A stretch of 64,000 nt of DNA from Rhodoblastus sp963748385 (GCA_963748385.1 CAVVIQ010000009.1:186001-250000), one strand, 5' to 3'. Counted from the first letter of the stretch, positions 19,139 through 29,248 are shown. A program made the numbers and translations. Notes: generated by a model from the letters alone, not told the origin.

Positions 19139-20270
19139 CTACTCCACGTCCTCGACCTTGTCCGGCCCGCCGCCATAAATGCGCTGGGCCAGCGCCGCCT
19201 CCATGAAGGCGTCGAGGTCGCCGTCGAGCACGTCGGTGGGGGTTCCAGAGACCACGCCGGTGCGCAGGTCCTTCACCATCTGGTAGGGCTGGAGCACATA
19301 GGAGCGGATCTGATGGCCCCAGCCGACGTCGGTCTTGGCGGCGTTGAGCTTGTCGGTCTCCGCCTGGCGAATTTCGAGTTCGCGCTCATAAAGGCGGGCG
19401 CGCAGCATGTTCCAGGCGGTGGCGCGGTTCTTGTGCTGCGAGCGCTCCATCTGGCAAGCCACCACGATGCCGGTCGGAATATGAGTGATGCGCACCGCGG
19501 AATCGGTCTTGTTGATGTGCTGGCCGCCGGCGCCCTGCGCGCGATAGGTGTCGATGCGGCAGTCGCTTTCGTTGATCTGGATGTCGATCCGGTCGTCCAC
19601 CACCGGATAGACCCAAGCCGAAGCGAAAGAGGTGTGGCGCCGCGCGTTGGAATCGAAAGGCGAAATGCGCACCAGCCGGTGGACGCCCGACTCGGTCTTG
19701 GCCCAGCCGTGGGCGTTATGGCCCTTGATCAGCAAAGTGGCGGATTTGATCCCGGCTTCGTCGCCGTCGGTCTCTTCGATCAGTTCGACCTTGAACTTGT
19801 GGCGCTCGGCCCAGCGCGTGTACATGCGCAGCAGCATGCGCGCCCAGTCGCAGCTTTCCGTGCCGCCGGCGCCGGAATGGACTTCGATATAGGTGTCGTT
19901 GGCGTCGGCCTCGCCCGAGAACAGCGCTTCGATCTGCCGACGACCTGTCTCGGCCTTGACGGCTTTCAGCTGCTCGATCCCTTCGAGTTCGGCGGATTCG
20001 TCGCCTTCCATCTCGCCCAGTTCGATGAGAGTGACGGCGTCCTCGAGATCGCGCTCGATTTTTTCCATCGCGCCGAGCCGATCCTCGAGCTCGGTGCGTT
20101 CGCGCATCAGCTTCTGCGCGTTTTCGGGATCGTCCCAGAAATTGGGCTCTTCGGATTTGGCGTTCAGTTCGGCGAGGCGGCGGGTCGAGCTTTCGACGTC
20201 AAAGATGCCTCCTCAGCAGCCCGACCGACTGCTTGATCTGCTCTACGAGCGACACGGCTTCCGCGCGCAT
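19139..20270 (-). CDS. prfB: Peptide chain release factor 2, with programmed +1 frameshift
   Basis: RF2 recognises UAA and UGA stops. ATG 20268-20270 starts a 23-codon leader frame ending in an in-frame TGA. The +1 frame then gives DVESSTRRLAELN and continues through the full protein of about 376 residues. Conserved elements are the SPF anticodon-like tripeptide (RISPFDSNARRHTSF), the GGQ motif in GAGGQHINKTDSAVR and the acidic N-terminal helices. The leader-frame stop is the natural autoregulatory site and is not damage. The gene is the last of the rne/amidase/mrcA/prfB neighbourhood. Confidence 0.95.
20198..20213 (-). promoter_or_regulatory. prfB: RF2 programmed +1 frameshift site
   Basis: Read on the minus strand: AGGAGG, then a short spacer, then CTT TGA C. 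CUU is the slippery codon, UGA is the in-frame stop decoded by RF2 itself, and the Shine-Dalgarno-like AGGAGG just upstream stimulates slippage. When RF2 is scarce, ribosomes pause at UGA and shift, making more RF2. Confidence 0.95.
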
Positions 20271-20432
20271 GACGATTCCTGATTCGAAAAATGAGGGACA
20301 AATCACGCCATCGGACATTGAAGATGGCCGGTGGCGTCCGCGCCGACCGGCGCGGCGCCGGCTGACGCCGGCGGATGGCTTGCCGCCGATTTGTCGGCGG
20401 CGAAGGCCGAGGATATAGGCGCCAAAAGGCCG

Positions 20433-22838
20433 TCAGTAAAGGCCGCCGGTTCCTGAGCCCACCTGGCCGTCCGAGCCTGGCGCGTTCGCGGCGGGCGCGG
20501 CGCCTTCGCCGCCGGCGTTATAGCTGTCGGGCGGGGCCGTGCCAGGCTTGAAAGCCTCCATGATCGAGCCCTGGCCCGAGGAGCGCATGCCGGAGTGGAG
20601 ATCGACCGAAATCAGCTTGATGCCCGGCGGCACGCGGAAGGGGGTGTCCGGCTTGCCGGCGAGCGCCATTTTCATGAAGTCGCGGAAAATCGGGGCGGCG
20701 TAGAGCGCGGCCTGAGCCTTGGCGCCGGTGGAGCGCGGCTTGTCGTAGCCGAGATAGACGCCGACCACGAGATCCGTCGAAAAGCCGACGAACCAGAGAT
20801 CCTTGGCGTCATTGGTGGTGCCGGTCTTGCCGGCGAGATGCCGGTTGAGAACCTTGATCGATATGCCGGTGCCGCGATCGATCACGCCCTCCATGATCGA
20901 GGTCATCTGATAGGCGGTCAGCGGGTCGATCACCTGCTCGCTATGGTCCACGAGCCTGGGCGGATTGCCGGAATCGTAGCCCTCGGCGTCGCAGCCGAGG
21001 CATTCGCGGTCGTCGTGACGGTAGATCGTATGGCCCCGGCGGTCCTGGATGCGGTCGATCAGGGTCGGCTTGATGCGCTTGCCGCCATTGTCGAGCATCG
21101 AATAGGCGGTGACCATCCGCATCAGGGTGGTCTCGCCGGCCCCGAGCGACATGGCGAGCACCGGCGTCAGGTTGTCGTAGACGCCGAAACGGCGGGCGTA
21201 TTCGGCGATCAGCGGCATGCCGATGTCGCGCGCGAGCCGCACGGTCATCAGGTTCTTGGAATGCTCGATGCCGTAGCGCAGGGTGTGCGGGCCGTAATGA
21301 CCCTCCTCGAAATTCTCCGGCCGCCACACTTCGCCATTGGGCTGGACGATCTCGATCGGCTCGTCGAGGATGATCGAGGAAGGCGTGTAGCCATTGTCGA
21401 GCGCCGCCGAATAGACGATCGGCTTGAAGGACGAGCCCGGCTGGCGCCAGGCCTGCACGGCGCGGTTGAAGGACGACTGGTCGAAGGAGAAGCCGCCGAC
21501 CATGGCGAAGACGCGGCCGGTATAGGGGTCCATCGCGACCAGCGCGCCGGAAATCTCGGGCACCTGACGCAAGCGATACTGCCCGCGCTTTCCCTCGACC
21601 GCCTCGACATAGACCACGTCGCCCGGCGAGAGCGTCTGATTCAGGCGCTTGCGGGTCCAGCGGGCGCCTTCCGGGGCGATGACTCCGGTCTCGCGCTGCT
21701 GTGACAGGTCGCCCGATTTCTCGCGTGGCGGCTGAAGGCCGATGCGGGCGCCGGGATCGGAGGCGTCGAGCACGACGGCGAGGCGCCACGGCGCAACGTC
21801 GCCGAGCGCCGGAATCTGCCCCAGGGCGAGGCCCCAGTCAGACCCGATGTCGACCTGCTTGACCGGGCCACGCCAGCCATGCGCCTCGTCGAAGCGCACC
21901 AGCCCGTCCACCAGGGCCTTGCGCGCCATCAGCTGCATCTTGGGATCAAGGGTCGTGCGCACGGACAGGCCGCCCTCGTAAAGCTTCCTGTCGCCATAGC
22001 GGTCGCCCAGCTCGCGGCGGACCTCCTCGGCGAAATAGCCGGCTTCCATCGTGTCGGGCGAGAGCATGCGCGGATTGACGTTGAGCGGCTCGGCCATGGC
22101 CGCGTCGCCCTGCTGGCGCGTGACAAAGCCGTTTTCGACCATGCGCTCGATCACGTAGTTGCGCCGGGCGATCGCGGCGTCGCGGTTGTGGAAGGGGTTG
22201 TAATTGTTCGGGCCCTTGGGCAGCCCGCCGAGATAGGCGGCTTCCGCGAGGGTCAGCTCGTCGACCGATTTGTTGAAGTAATTCAGCGCGGCGGCCGCGA
22301 CGCCGTAATTGCCGAGGCCGAGATAGATTTCATTGAGATAGAGTTCGAGGATGTGGTCCTTGGAATAGGCCTGCTCGATGCGCAGACTCAGCAAGGCCTC
22401 CTTGATCTTGCGGTCGAACGACCGCTCGTTGGTCAGAAGGAAGTTCTTGGCGACCTGCTGGGTGATGGTCGAGGCGCCCTGGATGTGGCGCGCGCCCTGG
22501 GCGAGAACCATGACCGCGCGCACGACGCCTTCCGGGTCGATGCCGTGATGGGTGTAGAAATTCTTGTCTTCGGCGGAGATGAAGGCGTCCTTCACCAGCG
22601 CCGGAATGGCGTAGGAAGGCAGGTAAAGCCGGCGCTCATGGGCGTATTCCGCCAGAATCGAGCCGTCGCTCGCATGGACGCGGGTCATGATCGGCGGGTC
22701 GTAGTTCTTGAGCTGGCTATAGTCCGGCAGGTCCTTGGCGTAGACATAGACCAGCACGCCGGCCGCCAGCGCGCCGCCCACGAAAAGGATCGCGCCCGTT
22801 GCGAAGAGAAAGCCGAAGAACCGGGCGATGAAACGCAT
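20433..22838 (-). CDS. mrcA: Penicillin-binding protein 1A, bifunctional transglycosylase/transpeptidase
   Basis: 801 residues with one N-terminal membrane anchor. The GT51 domain contains AFISAEDKNFYTHHGID with the catalytic Glu and GASTITQQVAKNF. The transpeptidase domain has PGSSFKP (SxxK, Ser nucleophile), HSKN (SxN) and KTGTTND (KTG). An intervening OB-like region is present. It polymerises and cross-links peptidoglycan at the periplasmic face. The C-terminal tail is Gly/Ala-rich. The amidase gene lies immediately upstream (167-base gap) on the same strand. Confidence 0.96.
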   Translation of the reverse strand: MRFIARFFGFLFATGAILFVGGALAAGVLVYVYAKDLPDYSQLKNYDPPIMTRVHASDGSILAEYAHERRLYLPSYAIPALVKDAFISAEDKNFYTHHGIDPEGVVRAVMVLAQGARHIQGASTITQQVAKNFLLTNERSFDRKIKEALLSLRIEQAYSKDHILELYLNEIYLGLGNYGVAAAALNYFNKSVDELTLAEAAYLGGLPKGPNNYNPFHNRDAAIARRNYVIERMVENGFVTRQQGDAAMAEPLNVNPRMLSPDTMEAGYFAEEVRRELGDRYGDRKLYEGGLSVRTTLDPKMQLMARKALVDGLVRFDEAHGWRGPVKQVDIGSDWGLALGQIPALGDVAPWRLAVVLDASDPGARIGLQPPREKSGDLSQQRETGVIAPEGARWTRKRLNQTLSPGDVVYVEAVEGKRGQYRLRQVPEISGALVAMDPYTGRVFAMVGGFSFDQSSFNRAVQAWRQPGSSFKPIVYSAALDNGYTPSSIILDEPIEIVQPNGEVWRPENFEEGHYGPHTLRYGIEHSKNLMTVRLARDIGMPLIAEYARRFGVYDNLTPVLAMSLGAGETTLMRMVTAYSMLDNGGKRIKPTLIDRIQDRRGHTIYRHDDRECLGCDAEGYDSGNPPRLVDHSEQVIDPLTAYQMTSIMEGVIDRGTGISIKVLNRHLAGKTGTTNDAKDLWFVGFSTDLVVGVYLGYDKPRSTGAKAQAALYAAPIFRDFMKMALAGKPDTPFRVPPGIKLISVDLHSGMRSSGQGSIMEAFKPGTAPPDSYNAGGEGAAPAANAPGSDGQVGSGTGGLY

Positions 22839-23005
22839 TCAGTCACCTTTCGCGGCGGCCCGCGCGACGCCCTCCGCCGCGCGCCGAGCCGAATGTCGTG
22901 GATTCGCCGGGCCGGGCTCCGGCTATATCATCTCGTCCCGCGGCGCGCCAAACCCCGCCCTCTCCGCAGCGCTGGCGCGCGTTGCGGTCGCAATCGCAGC
23001 GGGCG

Positions 23006-24316
23006 CTAGTTGCCCGCGCTTTGTGTCGCTTTGAGGGCGGCAGCCGCCGCGGGCGGACGCTGTTCGGCGAAGTAATGGTCGATCGCCGTGGCGACCTGGG
23101 CCGAAGCCTTGTCGCGCCACTCTGGCGACGTCAGGTCGGCGACGTCCTTGGCGTTGGAGAGATAGCCGAGTTCGAGCAGGACCGACGGGACGTCCGGCGA
23201 CTTGAGCACGACGAAGCCGGCCGAGCGCCTCGGATTCTTGTTGAGCCGCGCCGCGACCTTGAAATATTCGCCGAGCGAGCGGGCGAACACCCCGGAAAAA
23301 GCCCGCGTCTCGCGGCGGGTCAGGTCGAGCAGGATGTCGTTGACGTCGCTGGCGTCCTGAGTGGTTTCCTCGCCGGCCGAGGAATCGGCCATGTTCTCGT
23401 GTTCGGCGATCCGGCCGGCCTCGGCGTCGGAAGCGCGGTCCGAGACGGTGTAGATGGTTGCGCCGGAAACATCGCCGCCCGCGCCGCGCAGGGAATCGGC
23501 GTGGATCGACACGAACAGGGCCGCGTTGAGCCGCCGGGCGAGGCGCGTTCTTTCGCCGAGCGAAACGAAGGTGTCGTCGTCGCGGGTGAAGACGACGCGG
23601 TAACGGCCGCCGGCGTCGAGCTTCGCGCCCAGCGCCTTGGCGAAATCGAGCACGATCAACTTTTCGACCGCGTGATTCCGGCCCAGGGCGCCGGCGTCCA
23701 CCCCGCCGTGGCCGGGATCGATGACGACGACAGGCTTGTCCGAGGGCGCCGGAGCGGAGGGAGTCGGCGCCGGGGCTTCTTCCGCGCGGGCCTGGCGGCG
23801 GGCGCCGGCGCGGGTCGCCGCGCCGAAGGCGGCGTCGGTCGCGGGGGCGAGGACCATGGTCAGTTCGACGCCCCCCGGAACCGGGGCGCAGCCGGTGGAG
23901 ACGATCTGGGCGGGGCCGGTCAGATCGGCGACGACGCGCGATTTGCCGGGCGCGAGCCGGCCGAAGCGGAACGAAGCGATCAGACCGGCCGGCGGCGGCG
24001 GCGGAACATGGCCGTGGCGGCGTTCCGCCGGGGCCGGCTGCGCCTGGCCGGCGGCGGGATCAATCTGGAAATTGACCTCGGGCAGATCGATGACGGCGCG
24101 CGCCGGCGCGCCCAGCAGATAAGCGTCGGTCGGGACGCAGGATTGCATTGTGAAGGAGAGGCGGGATTCGCGGCCCTGGACCTCGCTATGGGCGGCGATG
24201 GCGACCGGCGGCGCGGATAGGGCGCGCGCCGGCGCGAAAGGCCCGGCGAGCGCCAGCGCTATGGCCGCGCCAATGGCGGCGCGTTTCGGGAGACGAAAGG
24301 CCGTGGCCTGGCGCAT
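23006..24316 (-). CDS. N-acetylmuramoyl-L-alanine amidase with AMIN domain
   Basis: 436 residues. A signal peptide ending near AGPFAPARALS precedes an AMIN domain (about 40-160) that targets septal peptidoglycan. After an Ala/Pro linker the Amidase_3 catalytic domain has VVIDPGHGGVDAGALG with the first zinc His, ALFVSIHADS with the second His, and VLLELGYLSNAKD with the catalytic Glu. It cleaves the amide bond between MurNAc and the stem peptide during daughter-cell separation (AmiC-like). The gene precedes mrcA in an arrangement common in Hyphomicrobiales. Confidence 0.94.
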   Translation of the reverse strand: MRQATAFRLPKRAAIGAAIALALAGPFAPARALSAPPVAIAAHSEVQGRESRLSFTMQSCVPTDAYLLGAPARAVIDLPEVNFQIDPAAGQAQPAPAERRHGHVPPPPPAGLIASFRFGRLAPGKSRVVADLTGPAQIVSTGCAPVPGGVELTMVLAPATDAAFGAATRAGARRQARAEEAPAPTPSAPAPSDKPVVVIDPGHGGVDAGALGRNHAVEKLIVLDFAKALGAKLDAGGRYRVVFTRDDDTFVSLGERTRLARRLNAALFVSIHADSLRGAGGDVSGATIYTVSDRASDAEAGRIAEHENMADSSAGEETTQDASDVNDILLDLTRRETRAFSGVFARSLGEYFKVAARLNKNPRRSAGFVVLKSPDVPSVLLELGYLSNAKDVADLTSPEWRDKASAQVATAIDHYFAEQRPPAAAAALKATQSAGN

Positions 24317-25026
24317 GTCGCGATCCAGAGGCTCTCAGTTGGGTTTCGGTTCGGATCCGCAAAGCGGCGATCCAACTCAACGCACGAAATCATTAAGGAC
24401 CATTTACCTCATTAAGGCCTTTCGGTCTCCTGGACTGTCGCCGATCGGCAACAGGCGAGGAAAACTTGCCAAAGCCACGGTCGATCGTTTACAAGGAGAT
24501 TGTTCCAGTCCGGGCGCGACGCGATTCGCGCCAAACGACAGGGCGATGGCCTTTCCGGCCGCCGCGCACGCCGGCGTTCCTGCAGATCGACGCGGCCCGG
24601 GTTTTGCCCGTCCTGACCGTCAGCGTTTTGGACATTATCCGGCGTCGCTGTCGCGCTGGAGGATAGGTGAAGATTTGTTCGGGCTCGCAAATAAACTTCG
24701 CGACGGATTTCTAGGCCTCGCGAAGGCTGCCGCCGGCGATGCGTTCGGCGATTCGCCGCGTCGGCGCGGCGTGTTTTTATCAGCGAGCCTGTTTTCGCCA
24801 TTCCTCCGCGCGCCCTCACGCCGGTGGGGTTCCGCGCCCCACGTTTCACGCCGCGCTTCGGCGCGGCCCGCCGTCAATCCACCCGTATCCGCAACCCTAT
24901 CTCGCAAGGCGCGCCCGGTTCGGCGCGTCGCGGCGCACGTTCTCCAGCCGGGGTCTTTCCCATTCGCCGGAGCGCGCGCTCGGACCGACGCGGCTCGCCG
25001 CCGCGCCTTGCCAACACGAGTTCGCA
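24317..25026 (+). other. rne: 710-base gene-free leader region of rne
   Basis: No credible gene is seen on either strand; long open frames here are compositional. The left part must hold the divergent amidase and rne promoters and contains two TCATTAAGG copies about 20 bases apart near 24390-24420. A possible promoter, TTGCCA (24466-24471), 17 bases, TTACAA (24489-24494), would leave a leader of over 500 bases. In other bacteria the rne leader mediates autoregulation by RNase E; that role is only an inference here. Confidence 0.4.
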
Positions 25027-27966
25027 ATGGCCAACAAAATGCTTATCGACGCCTCCCACCCCGAAGAAACGCGGGTGGTGGTGCTGAGAGGAAATAGAGT
25101 CGAAGAGTTCGATTTCGAATCCGCTTCCAAGAAACAGCTGCGCGGCAATATCTACTTGGCGAAAGTCACCCGGGTCGAGCCGTCGCTCCAGGCCGCTTTC
25201 GTCGAATATGGCGGCAATCGCCATGGATTCCTCGCCTTTTCGGAAATCCACCCCGACTATTATCAGATTCCCCACGCCGACCGCGCGGCTTTGCTCGAAG
25301 AAGAAATTCGCGCCCACCGCGAGGAGGAGGACGAGGAATCGGGCCGCCGCCGCAGCCGCCGCAACCGGCGCGGCGCGGAGCGCCGCAGAGGCAATGACGA
25401 CGAACGCGTGACCGGCGAGGCCGGCGCCGAAGCGGCCGAGGACGGAGCCGCCGTCGAAACCGCCGCCATGGGCGAATCGATTGAGGCCGGCGCCGAAGAG
25501 GCGGAAGCCGAAACAATTCCTGTCGAGACGGCCGAGACGCCGGTCGCGGAAGCGCCGCAGTGGCTGCAGGAGGATCGCGAACTGGCGAACGATCCGGAAG
25601 GCTTCGCCGTGGTCGAGTCCGGCGACGAGGTCGCGCCGGCCGCCTCCGGCGATTCTGAACCCGCCAAAGGCGTTCCGCCGGAAGCCGCCCCGTTCGGCGA
25701 ACAGGCGCCCGATCTTTGCGCCGAGGACGAAGAGGCGCGCGCCACCGCATTCCTCGACCGTGAGCAGCTGGACGAGGCGACGGCGCGCGGTCGGCGCGAG
25801 GAAGCCGGCGAGCAGGGCCGGAGCGGCCGGGAAGACGAAAGCGGCCAGGAAGGCGAGAACGGCGAACAGGACGAAGAGGAAACGGTCGAGCAGCTTGGCG
25901 GCGACGCCATGGACGAGACCCATTACCGCGCCCCGCGCCTGCGCCGTCAATACAAGATCCAGGAAGTCATCCGCCGCCGGCAGGTGCTGCTGATCCAGGT
26001 CGTCAAGGAGGAGCGCGGCAACAAGGGCGCCGCCCTGACCACCTATCTGTCGCTCGCCGGCCGCTATTCGGTGCTGATGCCCAACACCGCGCGCGGCGGC
26101 GGGATTTCCCGCAAGATCACCGACGCCACCGACCGCAAGCGCCTCAAGGAGATCGCTCAGGATCTCGACGTGCCGGAGGGCATGGGCGTCATCCTGCGCA
26201 CGGCGGGCGCCTCGCGCACCAAGCAGGAAGTTCAGCGCGATTTCGAATATCTGATGCGCATGTGGGAGCAGGTCCGCGAACTGACGCTCACCTCGGTCGC
26301 CCCGGCGCTGGTCTATGAGGAAGGCTCGCTGATCAAGCGCGCCATCCGCGATCTCTACAACAAGGACATCGACGAAGTCGTGGTCGCCGGCGAGGACGGT
26401 TACCGGGAGGCGCGCGATTTCATGCGCCTGCTGATGCCGTCCCATGTCAAGAACGTGCATCATTACCGCGATCCGCAGCCGATCTTCGCCAAATGGGGCG
26501 CGGAATCCCAGCTCGACGCCCTGTTCCACAATCAGGTCACACTGAAATCCGGCGGCTATCTGGTCATCAACCAGACCGAGGCGCTGGTCGCCATCGACGT
26601 GAACTCGGGCCGCTCGACCCGCGAGCACAATATCGAGGACACGGCGCTGCGCACCAATCTCGAAGCCGCCGATGAAGTCGCGCGCCAGCTGCGCCTGCGC
26701 GACCTCGCCGGGCTGATCGTGGTCGATTTCATCGACATGGAGGAAAGCCGCAACAACCGTGCGGTCGAGCGTCGGCTGAAGGAGGCGCTGAAGGACGACC
26801 GCGCGCGCATCCAGGTCGGCCGCATCTCCCATTTCGGCCTTCTGGAAATGTCGCGCCAACGCATCCGCACCGGCGTGCTGGAAGGTTCTTCGGTAGCCTG
26901 CCCGCATTGCGCCGGCGCCGGCACCGTGCGCTCCACCGCCTCGGTCGCCGTCCATGTGATGCGCGTCCTCGAGGACGCGCTGATCAAGAGCGCCTCGCAC
27001 AACATCGTCCTGCGCACCCGCGCCGACATCGCGCTCTATATCCTGAACCACAAGCGTTCGCTTCTGCGGCTGATCGAGGAGCGCTTCGGCGTTTCCGTGA
27101 CCGTCGCGGCCGACGATTCCCTCACCGGCGGCGCCTATCACGCGCTTGAGCGCGGCGAGCCCGCCGCCGGGCTCTCCGACCCGGCGCGCCGGTTCGATCC
27201 GCGCCGTCCCATCGAGGACGCCGAGCCGATTGGCGAGGCCGAACTCGAGGCCGAACTGGAGGAGATCGAGAGCGAAGCCGCCGAAACTGGGGAGGCGGAA
27301 AGCGCCGAGGAACGGGGCGAGGCCGAAGCCCGCCGCCGCCGCCGTCGCCGTCGCGGCCGGGGCCGCGGTTTCGATCGCGAAGCGACCGGCGTGGACGCCA
27401 ATGCGCCGCAGCCTTCCGATGAAGGCCTTGAATCGGTTGTCGAAATTTCGGACGAGTTCCCGGTGGCGCGCGCCGCCGAGGACGAAGCCGGCGAGAATGC
27501 GGCCCGCGAGGAGCGCCGCCGCGGCCGCGGCGGCTGGCGGCGGCGCGGCCGCGGCCGGTCGGACGCCGAAACCGTCGAATTCGCCGGCGACTGGCGCAAG
27601 AGCGAGGGGGCGGGCGACGAATCGGCCTCGGCGGCGGAAGGCGGCGACGCCCTGATCGAGACCCTGGCCGACGAGCCGGATTTCGCGCCGCTGCCGTCCT
27701 GGACAACGGAGCCCGCGCAGGCCGAGGCGCCGGAAGCTGCGCCCCAAGCCGCGCCCGAAGTCGAGGCCGCGCAAACGAAAGCGCCAGCCCCGGCGGCGAC
27801 CGTCTCCGCGCCAGCGCCGGAGCCGTCCGTCCAAGCGGCGCCGGAGCCTGCGCGACCGGCTCCGCCGACCCAGCCAGAGCTGCCGGTCATCACCGAGGCC
27901 GATCCCGACAAGCCGAAACGCACCGGTTGGTGGGCGCGCGCCAAGGCCAATCTGACCGGCCATTGA
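25027..27966 (+). CDS. rne: Ribonuclease E
   Basis: 979 residues from ATG 25027. The S1 domain (KVTRVEPSLQAAFVEYGGNR onward) is split by an acidic Glu/Ala-rich insert of about 220 residues (roughly 78-298), then resumes at RRRQVLLIQVVKEERGNKGA. The catalytic DNase I-like part has VAIDVNSGRSTRE and GLIVVDFIDMEE with the Mg-binding Asp residues, and CPHCAGAG is the Zn-link that pairs protomers. The tail has Arg-rich blocks and a Pro/Ala-rich linker for degradosome and RNA contacts. RNase E starts mRNA decay and rRNA/tRNA processing. Translation from further upstream is unlikely because the preceding frame is not conserved. Confidence 0.96.
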   Translation: MANKMLIDASHPEETRVVVLRGNRVEEFDFESASKKQLRGNIYLAKVTRVEPSLQAAFVEYGGNRHGFLAFSEIHPDYYQIPHADRAALLEEEIRAHREEEDEESGRRRSRRNRRGAERRRGNDDERVTGEAGAEAAEDGAAVETAAMGESIEAGAEEAEAETIPVETAETPVAEAPQWLQEDRELANDPEGFAVVESGDEVAPAASGDSEPAKGVPPEAAPFGEQAPDLCAEDEEARATAFLDREQLDEATARGRREEAGEQGRSGREDESGQEGENGEQDEEETVEQLGGDAMDETHYRAPRLRRQYKIQEVIRRRQVLLIQVVKEERGNKGAALTTYLSLAGRYSVLMPNTARGGGISRKITDATDRKRLKEIAQDLDVPEGMGVILRTAGASRTKQEVQRDFEYLMRMWEQVRELTLTSVAPALVYEEGSLIKRAIRDLYNKDIDEVVVAGEDGYREARDFMRLLMPSHVKNVHHYRDPQPIFAKWGAESQLDALFHNQVTLKSGGYLVINQTEALVAIDVNSGRSTREHNIEDTALRTNLEAADEVARQLRLRDLAGLIVVDFIDMEESRNNRAVERRLKEALKDDRARIQVGRISHFGLLEMSRQRIRTGVLEGSSVACPHCAGAGTVRSTASVAVHVMRVLEDALIKSASHNIVLRTRADIALYILNHKRSLLRLIEERFGVSVTVAADDSLTGGAYHALERGEPAAGLSDPARRFDPRRPIEDAEPIGEAELEAELEEIESEAAETGEAESAEERGEAEARRRRRRRRGRGRGFDREATGVDANAPQPSDEGLESVVEISDEFPVARAAEDEAGENAAREERRRGRGGWRRRGRGRSDAETVEFAGDWRKSEGAGDESASAAEGGDALIETLADEPDFAPLPSWTTEPAQAEAPEAAPQAAPEVEAAQTKAPAPAATVSAPAPEPSVQAAPEPARPAPPTQPELPVITEADPDKPKRTGWWARAKANLTGH

Positions 27967-28015
27967 GCTCGACCCATTGCGGCCAAGGCCGATTTTCGAG
28001 CTATTCGGCCTCGTT

Positions 28016-28052
28016 CTCAGGATAAGGAACTTTCCTTATCCTGAGGGTTTTT
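28016..28052 (+). terminator. rne terminator overlapping the alr stop codon
   Basis: A perfect 14-base inverted repeat (28016-28029 with 28032-28045, two-base loop) is followed on the plus strand by GGTTTTT. It terminates rne. Its left arm contains the TGA of the convergent alr gene and the repeat encodes the last residues of alanine racemase. Confidence 0.85.
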
Positions 28053-29189
28053 CATAACTTTTCCGCCGCGCATATAATCGCGGCGGAAGCGTGGGCCGAG
28101 GCGAGTCAGGATTTCATAGCCGATCGTGCCGGATTGTTTCGCCAGCGCGTCGACCGGGATATGCGGCCCCAGGATCTCGACGCTGTCGCCGCGCTGCAAC
28201 GGGTCGGTTTCGCTGATGTCGACGATCGCGAGGTCCATCGAGATGCGGCCGACCACCGGGCAGAACTGGCCGCCGGCGAAGACATGGACGCCGGGCGAAG
28301 CTTCCGACCCGCTGCGCAGAAAACCGTCGGCGTAGCCCAGATTGATGGTGGCGAGGCGCCGACGGGAGGGCGCGGTCCAGCGCGCGTTATAGCCGGCGGT
28401 TTCGCCCGCCGCGACGTCGCGGACCTGAAGCACTTCGGTGTAGAGCTCCACCACCCGCCGCATGGGATTTTCGGCGCCGGGCGTGGGATTGCCGCCGTAA
28501 AGCGCATAGCCCGGCCGGCAGAGGTCGAGAAAGGGCTCCGCTTCGAGAAACATGCCCGAGGAATTGCACAGCGAGGCGGGCGCCGGCGGCAATTCGGCGC
28601 GGGCCTGCTCGAAACGTTCGATCTGGCGGCGGCTGCGCGGCGACGAAGGGTCCTCGGCCGAAATGAAATGGCTCATCGCCAGGACCAGCTCGCAATCGGC
28701 CATCAGCGCTCGGGCGGAAAAAAGGTCGGCGGCGGGCAGGCCGAGCCGGTTCATCCCGGTGTCGATATGGAGCGCCGCCGGATGGCGCGCGCCCTCGGCG
28801 CGGCAGAAATCGACCCATTCCACGATTTCCGGCAACGAGCCGAGCACCGGGATCAGGCGCGAGGCGACGAAAAGCGGCGCGGATCGCGGCGGCAGGCCGT
28901 TGAGAATGAAAATGCGCGTCTCCGGCGCGATACGGCGCAGCTCCCGGCCTTCGCTCAAATGCGCGACAAAAAAGGTCGCGCAGCCTTCTTCCAGCAACGC
29001 GCGGGCGACCGGCGCGACGCCGAGCCCATAGGCGTCGGCCTTGATCACCGCCGCGCATTCCGCGTGCCTTGCTCCACCTTGGGCGCGCGCGGCGAGCAGG
29101 CGCCAGTTGCCGGCCAGGGCGTCGAGATCGATTTTCAGGACCGCCTGCCCCCGCGCGCCGGCGTCCCGGGGGATAGGCCCCTCCGGCAT
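28017..29189 (-). CDS. alr: Alanine racemase
   Basis: 390 residues from ATG 29189, which has GAGGG five bases upstream. A GTG at 29250-29252 overlapping the rsh stop would add 21 unconserved residues. The PLP Lys lies in AAVIKADAYGLG, HIDTGMNRLG and CRPGYALYGG are conserved barrel motifs, and the catalytic Tyr region is TAGYNARW. VVGRISMDLAIVDIS closes the C-terminal domain. It interconverts L- and D-alanine for peptidoglycan. Its usual place after dnaB is vacant in this window, and here it follows rsh. Confidence 0.94.
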   Translation of the reverse strand: MPEGPIPRDAGARGQAVLKIDLDALAGNWRLLAARAQGGARHAECAAVIKADAYGLGVAPVARALLEEGCATFFVAHLSEGRELRRIAPETRIFILNGLPPRSAPLFVASRLIPVLGSLPEIVEWVDFCRAEGARHPAALHIDTGMNRLGLPAADLFSARALMADCELVLAMSHFISAEDPSSPRSRRQIERFEQARAELPPAPASLCNSSGMFLEAEPFLDLCRPGYALYGGNPTPGAENPMRRVVELYTEVLQVRDVAAGETAGYNARWTAPSRRRLATINLGYADGFLRSGSEASPGVHVFAGGQFCPVVGRISMDLAIVDISETDPLQRGDSVEILGPHIPVDALAKQSGTIGYEILTRLGPRFRRDYMRGGKVMKNPQDKESSLS

Positions 29190-29248
29190 GGAATCCCTCT
29201 CTTCGCCGGCAATGACGCGGCGGCCGTTCTTATGTCGCGGCGCGTCGT

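Noticed and set aside
24874..27963. A 1,029-codon open frame antisense to rne
   Set aside because: It is the mirror of a GC-rich gene. Its translation is Arg/Gly/Leu-biased without any domain, while the plus strand encodes a complete RNase E.
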